NCBI GenBank assembly: GCA_034190085.1
Contig: JAXHTS010000027.1
Location: 1-36,004, forward strand
DNA length: 36,004 nucleotides
Reading direction: 5' to 3'
Source of the DNA: Spirochaetota bacterium
Lineage (GTDB): Bacteria > Spirochaetota > UBA4802 > JAFGDQ01
Part shown: piece after piece, positions 1 through 8,602 of the stretch
How the letters are laid out: each line of letters starts with the position of its first letter
Numbering within the stretch: the first letter of the stretch is position 1
Made by a program: the position numbers and the translations under genes
The notes under the pieces: model-generated
The model's database searches: none
Told to the model about the DNA's origin: nothing
What the model saw: only the letters and a program-made list of their open reading frames with translations

Positions 1-73
1 TAGATCTTTTATTGCTAAAAATTTTATCTCTTGTTACGTTTTAAAATCTGCTAATCTCTGAATAGTAGAATAT

Positions 74-316
74 TTATGGAGAACTGAATTGTATATAATA
101 AACCAATGAACCGATTATAATTAAGACTAGGACAGCAATTAAAATGTATTGTATTGTATTGTCCTTCTTATATTGTAGCCCTCTATTTGGCTTCCAATTC
201 GTATCAGTTGTATTAATTGGTGCATTTGGATTTGCAACTGGTTTACCGCAATTAGGACAATTTACTGTCCATTCTGATACTTTCTCTCCGCAATGAACAC
301 AATTTACCTTAACCAT
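74..316 (-). CDS. Zinc-ribbon single-pass membrane protein
   Basis: This is an 80-residue protein. Residues 6-24 hold two CxxC knuckles (CVHCG and CPNCG), a typical zinc ribbon. A Pro/Asn/Thr-rich linker follows, then one hydrophobic segment at about residues 56-74 and a very short tail. The family of small zinc-ribbon membrane proteins is common, and the function is unknown. The start is well supported by AGGAGG about 7 nt upstream of the ATG. No operon partner is seen in the window. A hairpin with a T-run lies 75-105 nt upstream on the same strand. Topology would put the ribbon in the cytoplasm, which is inference. Confidence 0.75.
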   Translation of the reverse strand: MVKVNCVHCGEKVSEWTVNCPNCGKPVANPNAPINTTDTNWKPNRGLQYKKDNTIQYILIAVLVLIIIGSLVYYIQFSSP

Positions 317-383
317 AATATCCTCCTATAGTAATAGATAAAATAAATCAGCAATTCTGCTTATTTTATTGCATAAAAGTCAA

Positions 384-420
384 CAAAAAAATGAACATTT
401 TTTATAATCTTAATGTTCAT
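384..420 (-). terminator. Hairpin plus T-run upstream of the zinc-ribbon gene
   Basis: The 9-bp arms ATGAACATT (391-399) and AATGTTCAT (412-420) are perfect, with a 12-nt loop. On the minus strand the hairpin is followed by a run of T residues (384-390). It looks like a rho-independent terminator. No intact minus-strand gene ends close upstream, so it may be a leader attenuator for the zinc-ribbon gene or a relic. Confidence 0.4.
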
Positions 421-645
421 GAGCCTTCCCATATAAATTTTTTTATTATTTCTTGACAGAACTCTAGTTCGTTTACATCTTTTGAGGATTTCGCATGATA
501 TACTTACCTATGTTCTTCTCATTCACATCAAGATATATAATAATTTATACCAGATCAAAATAGTCTGCTCTGGGGATCAAAGTGTAGTCTAAATAATAAT
601 TCAACTTTATCATATTTATAATAATGAAAAAGGAGGTATGCCATC
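421..645 (+). promoter_or_regulatory. Upstream region of the broken outer-membrane gene
   Basis: TTGACA at 453-458 is a good -35 box, but the sequence 17 nt downstream is a poor -10. A GAACT-CT-AGTTC palindrome (459-470) lies immediately after the -35 box, where an operator could sit. A strong AAGGAGG at about 631-637 precedes the ATG at 646. The promoter call is weak. Confidence 0.25.
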
Positions 646-1132
646 ATGAAAAGATATGTAAACTTAATTATTGGAGTATTGACAACAGCATTATTGTTGT
701 GTTTTGATGGAATATCTTTTGGAGCACATGAAAATCAGAAAGGTGGCTTTCTTGATTCGATAATATGGATGTCAATTTCTCCCGGTTTATATTTCTATGA
801 TTACTTTGGAAAATTAGGAGATAAAGAGGAGAAAGCATATAAAGACAACAAAGATAAAATTACAAATATGGAAATACATGAGGACGAAATAGGTTACTAT
901 CATGCATATATCTGAATATTATACAGGTTTTAAGGGGTATTTATTTACTTTTGGATATGGCCCATATTTCATTTTAAATAGATGGTTTCCTGTTACGTTG
1001 GGAATTAGTTTTACTTTCACGTATGCGCATATAAAATTTGATAAAGCTGTACCGCTTTATAATAGTAATGATAGAGAGTATTCATTTTATTCATTTCCTG
1101 GCATAATATTATCAATTGGGGTTCATTTTTAG
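646..1132 (+). pseudogene. Frameshifted small outer-membrane-type protein
   Basis: Two overlapping frames appear to be one gene. Frame 1 (646-915) starts with a signal peptide (MKRYVNLIIGVLTTALLLC, Ala-containing cleavage region near FGAHEN). It ends just after GYYHAYI. Frame 2 (902-1132) continues with alternating aromatic and hydrophobic strands and ends in SIGVHF, a C-terminal Phe typical of outer-membrane beta-barrels. Joining them near 900-915 gives about 160 residues: a signal peptide, a charged stretch (DKEEKAYKDNKDK) and a barrel-like half. A strong Shine-Dalgarno sequence precedes the start. I do not recognise the family. The break could be a true pseudogene, a sequencing error, or two separate genes. 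Confidence 0.4.
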
Positions 1133-1220
1133 GCGGTTGGAGTGCATTATTTGGAGATGACTCCAAGAGAAATGGAATGAAATAATTGAAAAGCATGAAA
1201 GTCAAAATCAATTAAAGCAT

Positions 1221-1433
1221 ATGACTATTGGAAATATACTTGCAGATCCAATATTAGCTTTAAGTGTTGCATTATCATTTGAAACATATCAATACTTTAA
1301 GTGGGATGAGAGAGAACTCAAGTTAAAAGATAGGGCATTGGATACAAGCTTTTATGTTATAGGAGCTTCAGGTGTACCGGCGCCATATTTGGAAATGGAG
1401 GAAGACGGGCCATTCCCTTGGCAGTGGAACTAA
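1221..1433 (+). CDS. Hypothetical 70-residue protein or gene fragment
   Basis: This ORF reads MTIGNILADP and ends DGPFPWQWN. The same frame is open upstream from 1161 (reading LQEKWNEIIEKHESQNQLKH) after a stop at 1158, so the ATG at 1221 may be internal to a truncated gene. There is no clear Shine-Dalgarno sequence. The composition is protein-like (charged helix WDERELKLKDR). It follows a broken gene in the same orientation, which suggests both are remnants. I do not recognise it. Confidence 0.25.
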   Translation: MTIGNILADPILALSVALSFETYQYFKWDERELKLKDRALDTSFYVIGASGVPAPYLEMEEDGPFPWQWN

Positions 1434-1826
1434 CTAATAAAATTCAGAATTATTATGAAAAAAACATCAATAATATTCATAATATTCTACATGATCAATG
1501 TGTAACTTACAAAAAGTCGATTTCAGAATAATTATACTCTTATGATTTCAATGATCAATAAATTCATCATTCTTATATTATTTATAATTCAGTTTGCAGC
1601 TTTTACTATTGAATTGTTTGCGAGTAATTAAATAGATTCATATGTTAGCATCATTGCCTATGAAATTTATTTGAGTTTACGATCTTTCATTAGCATATCC
1701 AATAAGAGACATAATAGTAGGTGTAGCTGGCGCTCAGTATTCATCAAATGGAGTTATACATTCCGCTCATTTTAGCCCGTAAGGTTAGTTTGACGTTTAA
1801 ATTTATATGTATTGTAAAAGGGATAT
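1434..1826. other. Intergenic region, no gene seen
   Basis: This is AT-rich sequence with stops in all frames and no RNA gene that I can recognise. It separates the decayed genes from the end of the formate dehydrogenase operon. Confidence 0.5.
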
Positions 1827-1860
1827 GCCTCCCGGTAAGTAAAAGTAAGGATCGGGAGAC
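1827..1860 (-). terminator. Candidate terminator of the fdh operon
   Basis: On the minus strand the arms GTCTCCCG (1853-1860) and CGGGAGGC (1827-1834) form an 8-bp stem with one G-U pair and an 18-nt loop. The stem is followed by ATATCCCTTTT. It lies about 50 nt beyond the fdhA stop codon. The T-run is short and displaced, so termination strength is uncertain. Confidence 0.5.
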
Positions 1861-1907
1861 ATTTTATTTATATATGCAAAGTAGATATTATTGAAACATG
1901 TAAACGT

Positions 1908-4889
1908 TCACCAACTCTCCCTTTGCAGTCTGGCAATGAGCCACTTTTCAAGCCTTTTATCCAGCTTGCCAACCCATGATTCGATTTTATTTATATCGCC
2001 GCTCATGATTGCCGCTTTTTCTTCATTGGATAGATCATATTCCTTTAATGCCTGACTTGGATTCTCAGAAAGAAGCGCGAAGAAGGCATTGTCCTGAACA
2101 GCCCTGTCAAGAACTGAAAGTACTGCTTTTACAGCAGATACCTTAAATTCCGGTATTTTAGAAACCGGGTCAAAGGCAGGATTGGTCAATATATTTGCGG
2201 GTGATTCTCGCCAGTGAAATGCCATGAATGCCAAGCCTGGCAATGTTTTGTCTGTGATATTTACTTTGGTTTCGATCTTGCCGCGTCCTGAGGTGATTGT
2301 AATAGTATCACCCTCAATAATGCCAAGTTTTGCGGCATCTTCAGGATTGATATCAACAGCTCCATTTGGATGCAGTTTGTCCAGCCTATCAGAACGCCTG
2401 CTCATGCTCCCTGTATGAAAGTGTTCCAAAATACGTCCTGTTGTGAGGATCAGCGGGTAATCCTTTGAGCTTGATTCAGCAGGAGGTTTATATTCGACAG
2501 CATGAAATTTACCCTTGCCGCGGGTAAAGTTATCCCTATGAAGAATTGGGGTTCCTGGATGTTCTATGTCAGTGCATGGCCACTGCAATCCATAGTCATC
2601 AAGCCTGTCATAGCGGATGCCGCCATAAATAGGTGTAACAGCGGCTATCTCATCCATTATGTCCGATGTGTTTTTGTAATCGAAATCGTGCCCCATCCTT
2701 TGGGCGATTAGGCATATAATCTCCCAGTCGGCTTTTGCCTCACCCGGTGGATCGATAGCCTTAGCGAGTTTCTGTACCCTTCTTTCAGTATTTGTAAAAG
2801 TGCCGTCCTTTTCGGCAAATACTGCAGCAGGAAGTATAACATCCGCATAGGTTGAGGTTTCTGTAGGAAAGATATCCTGAACAACGAGAAATTCAAGATT
2901 TGCCAGGCTTTCGCGGGTGTGCTTCATGTCTGGATCCGACATTACCGGATTCTCTCCCATAATGTACATTGCTTTAAGATCGCCTTCAATAGCCCTGTTC
3001 ATCATATCACCCATAGTAAGCCCAATCTCTTTGGGCAAATTATCTGCATTCCAAATGGTTTCAGCCTTTTCCCTGTTTTTATTCTCAGTTACTGCCAGAT
3101 AGCCTGGCAATACATTTGGAAGCGCGCCCATATCACATGCGCCTTGCACATTGTTTTGCCCCCTTAGCGGGCTCAGTCCCGCGCCTTCGCGTCCAATATT
3201 TCCAGTGAGCATTAGGAGGTTAGCGCAGCTCATAACATTATCAGTCCCTGTTGTATGCTGCGTTATACCCATACCGTAGAGAAGACATGCGCTTTTTGCA
3301 TTGGCAAAGAGACGGGCAGCCTCTACTATTTCCGAGGCTGTAATGCCAACTATTTCAACAACCTTTTCCGGAGCATAATTCTTGAGAAGGTTTTCCTTCA
3401 TTTCCTCAAAGTCCTCAGTTCGTTCAGCTATAAATTTTTCGTCATGCAAACCCTCTTTGATAATAACATGCATCATAGCATTGATCAATGCTACATCGCT
3501 TCCAGGTCTGTGGCGCAAGTGAATATCAGCGATCTTTGAGAGTTCAATAGCGCGGGCATCAGCAACAATAAGTTTCTTGCCGTGAAATTTTATGCCCTGG
3601 CGTATTATTCTTCCAATAATGGGGTGACACTCTGTAGTATTGGAGCCGATCACAAACAGCAGATCAGCTTTTTCGAAATCTGTGATGGAATTTGTCATTG
3701 CTCCGCTTCCGAATGATTTGACCAGACCGGCCACAGTCGGAGCGTGTCAAAGACGCGCGCAATGGTCTATGCTGTTGGTTCCGATAACTGTTCGCGCAAA
3801 TTTTTGAAGCAGATAATTCTCCTCGTTAGTGCACTTAGCAGAGCTTAATAGTCCAATACTATCGGAACCGTACTTCCCTTTAATTAAAGATAGCTTTGAT
3901 GCTATTATCTCCAGCGCCTCATCCCATTCAGCTTCGCGGAAATAGTCCTTGATATCATGTTCTTCTCCGCTTATCTCTTTGGCTATGCCTTCTCTTCTGA
4001 TTAGCGGCCTTTTAAGTCTGTCATTATGACTTATATAGTCATATCCGAATCGTCCCTTAACACAGAGTCCTCCCTTATTGACTGGGCTGCTTCTGTCTCC
4101 TTTAACGCTGACTATCTCGTTGTCACGGACTCCAAGATAGAAAGAGCATCCCACACCGCAGTATGGACATACTGTTTTTATTTCACGAATCGGCTGCTGT
4201 TCGTGCCGTGGCACAAGGGCTCCGGTAGGGCACCTGGCAACGCATTCTCCGCAGGATTCGCAAATCGATTCGACAATAGGTTTATTGCCAAAGGCGCTTA
4301 TCTTCGCGTCATATCCCCTAAAAGCGATATCGATAGCTCCGACACAGGTTATCTCCTGGCATACCCTGACGCATTTGCCGCATAGTATGCACTTATTCGG
4401 ATCGATCTCAAAGGCAGGATTGCTCCTGTCAATTGGAAGGATCCGTTCGCTCTTCCTTAATCGATCAAAGCTTTCCTGGTCAATGCCTAAATATTTTGCA
4501 ATATCCTGTAGCTCGCAATTCTGGTTTTTATAGCAGGTAAGACAATTCCCCTGGTGGTTTGCTATTATTAGCTCCATTGTAATTTTACGGGATTGATTAA
4601 CCTTTGGAGTGCTTGTATGTACTATCATATTTTCTGTCGCTTTTGTTGTACAGGAGGTAACAAGCCCGCGCATGCCGTCAATCTCTACAACACATAGACG
4701 GCACGCTCCATAGGGCTCCAGATCTGGATCGTAACAAAGAGTAGGGATATATATCCCAGCGCTTTTTGCAGCTTCCAGCACAGTAACACCCTTCTTTACA
4801 TGCACACTTCTCCCATCAATAACAAGGGTAATAGCGTCTGATATTTCTTCCTCTTTTAGTTGTGGTTTAATTGTGGTTGTTGAACTCAT
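1908..4889 (-). CDS. fdhA: Selenocysteine formate dehydrogenase catalytic subunit, NuoG-like
   Basis: The gene is read through an in-frame TGA at 3747-3749 as Sec381 in the motif DHCARL-U-HAPTVAGL, giving 993 residues. A reading that stops there would split it into two false genes. The enzyme oxidises formate to CO2 (or the reverse) at a Mo/W bis-pterin site with selenocysteine. N-terminal NuoG-type modules carry electrons: [2Fe-2S] at C52/C63/C66/C80, a His-ligated [4Fe-4S] at H112/C116/C119/C125, and two [4Fe-4S] clusters from C167-C177 and C210-C220. The molybdopterin domain begins near residue 235, with cluster ligands C241, C244, C248 and C276. The last 70 residues are an added helical tail that matches the response regulator of the same operon. 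The start at 4889 is chosen because GGAGG sits 7 nt upstream; an upstream ATG at 4946 would overlap the preceding gene. It follows the NuoF-like gene by 10 nt. The selenocysteine call is strong; physiological direction is not shown. Confidence 0.93.
3720..3732 (-). promoter_or_regulatory. Bacterial SECIS-like hairpin after the Sec codon
   Basis: In the mRNA, GGCC-GGUCU-GGUC forms a 4-bp stem with a GGUC-containing loop, 14 nt after the UGA. The E. coli fdhF SECIS also has a GGUCU apical loop at a similar distance, where SelB binds. The element lies inside the coding sequence and encodes part of VAGLV. The selAB/C/D genes must be elsewhere in the genome. Confidence 0.75.
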
Positions 4890-4899
4890 TGTTATCCTC

Positions 4900-7800
4900 C
4901 TATGCTTCCTCAAGGTCACATCTAAGACATCTGTTTGCCTCTTCAATTGCCTGTTTTCTGCTTAGGCCCTTTTCAACAAGGGCAAGTCCTTTAAGCCTTT
5001 TTTTTACTGCTATTTTGTGCATCTCCGGACGATGTTTTTCCTCTTCCTCCTCTGATTCAAATGTTTCCGGTTTTTCTTCAGGGGCAGTGAGCTTCTCTAT
5101 AATTATGCCATCTCCTCCGAGGTATTTATCAATAGAAATTGCAGCCTGTTTGCCTGCTGCAATTGCCTCAATAACCGAAGCCGGTCCTGTAGTCGCGTCG
5201 CCTCCTGCAAAGACTCCCTTTATTTCTGTCTCAAGGGTATATTGATTTGCCTTCAACGTTCCCCATTTGTCTGTGGGAACTCCCAAATTTTCTGGTATTC
5301 TGGTAGTCTGTCCGATAGCCGCTATAATGGTATCGAAATTCTCTTCATACCTGTTTCCTTTTATAGGCTCCGGGCGTCTTCTCCCGCTTGCATCTATCTT
5401 TCCCAACCTCATACGCTGACATTCCATTCGAATATGTCCGTTTTCGCGATATATCTTGTCAGGAGCGACAAGATACTCAATTTCCACGCCCTCTTCAAGC
5501 GCATCATGAATCTCTTCTTCTGCTGCCGGCATCTCCTCTTCAGTGCGTCTATAGAGTATCTTTACATTCTTTGCGCCTATACGGAGGGCTGTGCGCGATG
5601 CGTCTATTGCTGCATTTCCTCCACCGACAACTGCCACTCTACCTTCAAGTTTTATATCCTTTCCCAGACTGACATCGCGAAGCAGGTCAACACAATCGAT
5701 TACGCCTTCTGTATCCTCGCCGTGTACCCTCATCTTAGCTCCGGCGTGGGCGCCTAAGCTTAAGAAAATTGCTTCATATCCCTGTTCAAGCAGCGAATAG
5801 ATATCATCTATTTTTGTATTAGTTTTTATATCCACACCGGAGTTTTTTATTATATCTATTTCGTGATCTAAAATATACTCAGGAAGCCTATATCTTGGAA
5901 TTCCAACACGCAGCATGCCGCCTGTTTTGGGCAGTTCTTCGAAAACAGTCACAGAATGCCCGCAAACCTTTGCAAGATAATAGGCTGCTGTAAGTCCAGC
6001 AGGTCCTGAACCAACAACTGCTACTCGCTTTCCAGAAGGTTCAACAGACTCAGGATTTTCAAATTTCAGTTTTTTTGCATGATCAGCGGCAAAGCGCTTT
6101 AGTTCCTTGATCGCAATCGGTTCATCTATCATTCCCCTGCGGCATTTGGTCTCGCAGGGATGGAAGCATACATAACCGCATACAGATGGGAAGGGCATGC
6201 TTTCCCGGATAACCGCCACGGCCTCATCATACCTTTTCTCCGATATCAACCTTATATAACGCGGAATATCCACGCCTGCTGGACAGGTATGGCTGCATGG
6301 GGCTTTGACCAGTCCCTTACATACCGCAGCTACACAATGTTTTTTTATTATATGAGATTCGTATTCATCTCTGAAGTATCTGATTGTTGAAAGCACAGGG
6401 TTCGGCGATGTCTGACCAAGCCCGCATAGAGAACCTGCTTTAACAGATTCGCTTAATTCAATCAAGAGATCAATATCCTCAATACTACCTCTTCCATTGG
6501 TAATATCCTCAAGGATTTCGAGCAGTTGCTTATTCCCCCAGCGGCAGGGTATGCATTTGCCACAGGACTCAAGCATGGTGAAGGAGAGAAAATATTTTGC
6601 CACATCAACCATGCAGGTATCTTCATCCAGAACTACCATACCTCCGGATCCCATTATCGATCCTGCTTTTGCCAGTGTTTCGTAATCAACAGGGGAGTCA
6701 AGAAAGCTCGCAGGCAGGCATCCCCCAGATGGTCCCCCTGTCTGCACAGCCTTGAATCGCTTGCCATTCAATATTCCGCCTCCAATATCAAAAATGATCA
6801 CTCTCAGGGTTGTTCCCATAGGCACTTCGACAAGTCCGCTGTTTGCGATCTTGCCGGTTAATGCAAAAACAGCAGTACCCGGGCTATCTTTGGTCCCTAT
6901 ATTTGCATACCATTGAGCGCCTTCATTTATAATAACCGGTATGCTGGATAATGTTTTCACATTATTGATATTTGTTGGTTTTCCCCATAATCCTGATTGA
7001 GCAGGGAATGGGGGGCGGGGGCGAGGCATACCCCTCTTGCCTTCAATCGAGGCCATTAGCGATGTCTCCTCTCCACAGACAAAGGCGCCTGCGCCCTCCT
7101 TGATCTTTATGTCAAAATTAAATCCGGAGTTTAATATATTTTCTCCCAAAAATTCGTTTTCATGTGCTTGTTTTAAGGCTATGCCCATTCTTTTAATAGC
7201 AAGGGGATATTCTGCTCTGCAATATACATAGCCATGATTAGCTCCGATTGCATAGGCTGCTATTAGCATTCCTTCGATTATTGTATGAGGATCCCCCTCC
7301 ATTGTGCTCCTATCCATAAATGCTCCAGGGTCACCCTCATCTGCATTGCATATCAGGTATTTTTCGTTCCCAGGAGCATTATAGCAGAATTCCCATTTTT
7401 GCCCTGTGGAAAAACCGGCGCCTCCCCGACCCCTGAGTCCTGATTTTTTTATCTCATCAATTACATCTTTAGGGGACATTTGGGCAAGGACCTTCTTAAT
7501 TGCTTTATAACCGTTATTGGCAATATAGTCTTCTATCTTTTCTGGATTGATATGACCACAGTTTCGTAGGATCAGTCGTTTCTGCTTTTTATAAAAATTC
7601 ATTTCATTATATGTAGGTATTGCCTTGTTTGTTGCCGGATCTCGGTAAAAAAGGCGCTCTAATGGTTTACCATTTTTCAGATGAGAGTGGACAATATCCT
7701 TTGCATCCTCTATCTTAACATGAGCGTAGAATATACCCTCTGGTTCTACAATTACAATAGGTCCCTGTTCACAAAACCCGTGACAACCAGTGAAGTCTAT

Positions 7801-7938
7801 TTTTATAGATTTTAATCCTGCCTTTTCTACCTCCTTTTCAAGCTCCAGCAGTATTTTATCAGATTTTGATGAAGTGCAACCTGTCCCTTGGCAAACAAGA
7901 ACAATATGTTCCCATTTTGGATTAATTTTATCATTCAT
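4900..7938 (-). CDS. NuoF-GltD fusion: NAD(P)/FMN/FAD iron-sulfur electron-transfer subunit
   Basis: This 1012-residue protein has three parts. Residues 1-95 are a thioredoxin-like [2Fe-2S] domain (C16, C21, C52, C56). Residues 110-530 are NuoF/HydB-like, with the FMN/NADH signature GLRGRGGAGFSTG (168-180), CNADEGDPGAF, and the [4Fe-4S] ligands ESCGKCIPC (459/462/465) with C505. Residues 535-1012 resemble the glutamate synthase small subunit and NfnB: cysteine clusters at 535-599, an FAD motif VVGSGPAG (641-648), and a second dinucleotide motif VVGGGNAA (770-777) followed by YRR, typical of NADPH use in this family. It is the electron partner of the formate dehydrogenase. Its start overlaps the nuoE-like stop by 8 nt, indicating translational coupling. 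Two flavins and two nucleotide sites make flavin-based bifurcation or transhydrogenation conceivable, which is inference. Confidence 0.9.
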   Translation of the reverse strand: MNDKINPKWEHIVLVCQGTGCTSSKSDKILLELEKEVEKAGLKSIKIDFTGCHGFCEQGPIVIVEPEGIFYAHVKIEDAKDIVHSHLKNGKPLERLFYRDPATNKAIPTYNEMNFYKKQKRLILRNCGHINPEKIEDYIANNGYKAIKKVLAQMSPKDVIDEIKKSGLRGRGGAGFSTGQKWEFCYNAPGNEKYLICNADEGDPGAFMDRSTMEGDPHTIIEGMLIAAYAIGANHGYVYCRAEYPLAIKRMGIALKQAHENEFLGENILNSGFNFDIKIKEGAGAFVCGEETSLMASIEGKRGMPRPRPPFPAQSGLWGKPTNINNVKTLSSIPVIINEGAQWYANIGTKDSPGTAVFALTGKIANSGLVEVPMGTTLRVIIFDIGGGILNGKRFKAVQTGGPSGGCLPASFLDSPVDYETLAKAGSIMGSGGMVVLDEDTCMVDVAKYFLSFTMLESCGKCIPCRWGNKQLLEILEDITNGRGSIEDIDLLIELSESVKAGSLCGLGQTSPNPVLSTIRYFRDEYESHIIKKHCVAAVCKGLVKAPCSHTCPAGVDIPRYIRLISEKRYDEAVAVIRESMPFPSVCGYVCFHPCETKCRRGMIDEPIAIKELKRFAADHAKKLKFENPESVEPSGKRVAVVGSGPAGLTAAYYLAKVCGHSVTVFEELPKTGGMLRVGIPRYRLPEYILDHEIDIIKNSGVDIKTNTKIDDIYSLLEQGYEAIFLSLGAHAGAKMRVHGEDTEGVIDCVDLLRDVSLGKDIKLEGRVAVVGGGNAAIDASRTALRIGAKNVKILYRRTEEEMPAAEEEIHDALEEGVEIEYLVAPDKIYRENGHIRMECQRMRLGKIDASGRRRPEPIKGNRYEENFDTIIAAIGQTTRIPENLGVPTDKWGTLKANQYTLETEIKGVFAGGDATTGPASVIEAIAAGKQAAISIDKYLGGDGIIIEKLTAPEEKPETFESEEEEEKHRPEMHKIAVKKRLKGLALVEKGLSRKQAIEEANRCLRCDLEEA

Positions 7939-8458
7939 TTTGTACTCCTTGGCCCGTACTTTTTAATATCTCAGTGACCTTTTTGGGTGTCATCTGGCCG
8001 TATGTATCGTCGTTTATAACCATTGTGGGAGCTAAAGAACACGCTCCAATGCAGGCCACAGTCTCCAGGTAGTATTCAAGGTCAGGGGTGCTTTCACCCG
8101 GGCTTATGCCAAGCTGTTTCTTTACTTCTCTCAAGATTCTAGCTCCTCCACGCACGTGACACGCAGTGCCTCGACAGACTTTTATAATATTTCGGCCTGT
8201 TGGAACGAGTTTAAAGAATGCATAAAATGTAGCGACACCAAATACAGTACTTTCAGGGATGCCCATATACTGAGCTATTTTCTTCATTGCCAGTTCCGGC
8301 AAATAGCCAAAATTTTGCTGAACTTGTTGTAATACAGGTATCAAATTACTTTTATTGTTTTCAAAGGATTCTAATATCTGAAGGACCAGTTCCTCAATTT
8401 TCCATTCATCTTCTTCTTGTGTTGTGTTGTTTTCTGCCTTTAGCAGGGATTTGTTCAT
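7931..8458 (-). CDS. NuoE-like [2Fe-2S] subunit
   Basis: This 175-residue protein belongs to the NuoE/HydC thioredoxin-like ferredoxin family. The N-terminal helical part (about residues 20-70) carries the family signature GYLPELAMKKIAQYMGIP and GVATFYAFF. The cluster ligands are C95, C100, C136 and C140, in CRGTAC and CIGAC. It is the usual partner of NuoF-type subunits, passing electrons between FMN and other clusters in soluble NAD-linked hydrogenases and formate dehydrogenases. The Shine-Dalgarno GGAGGG lies about 11 nt upstream of the start. It overlaps the following gene by 8 nt and is 144 nt behind the response regulator, with an inverted repeat in that gap. The paralogue hydrogenase subunit HydC cannot be told apart by sequence alone; neighbouring fdhA points to a formate dehydrogenase complex. 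Confidence 0.9.
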   Translation of the reverse strand: MNKSLLKAENNTTQEEDEWKIEELVLQILESFENNKSNLIPVLQQVQQNFGYLPELAMKKIAQYMGIPESTVFGVATFYAFFKLVPTGRNIIKVCRGTACHVRGGARILREVKKQLGISPGESTPDLEYYLETVACIGACSLAPTMVINDDTYGQMTPKKVTEILKSTGQGVQNE

Positions 8459-8494
8459 ATTCTTTATCCCTCCGTTTATAATGTGAAAATTTTC

Positions 8495-8582
8495 AAGCTT
8501 ATTTCAGCAGGTACTTGATTATCAATAATTTTTACATAAATTAAGAAACATCTTGTTTGATCCGTCTTGCTGAAACAAGCTT
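8495..8582 (-). repeat. Long-armed inverted repeat between the regulator and nuoE-like genes
   Basis: Arm 1 is AAGCTTATTTCAGCAGG (8495-8511). Its reverse complement matches arm 2, CTTGCTGAAACAAGCTT (8566-8582), at 15 of 17 positions. The arms are 54 nt apart. A second short pair, CTTGTTT (8552-8558) and AAACAAG (8573-8579), overlaps arm 2, so alternative folds are possible. No T-run follows. It could be an mRNA structure that sets differential expression within the operon, or a pair of protein-binding sites. Confidence 0.45.
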
Positions 8583-8602
8583 ACTGAGAATACAAAGGTT
8601 TT

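Noticed and set aside
3734-3750. Frameshift or nonsense pseudogene in fdhA
   Set aside because: The stop is TGA exactly at the conserved selenocysteine position, and a SECIS-like hairpin follows.
2224-7231. Many plus-strand ORFs of 60-170 codons opposite the fdh genes
   Set aside because: All are shadows of conserved minus-strand coding sequence.
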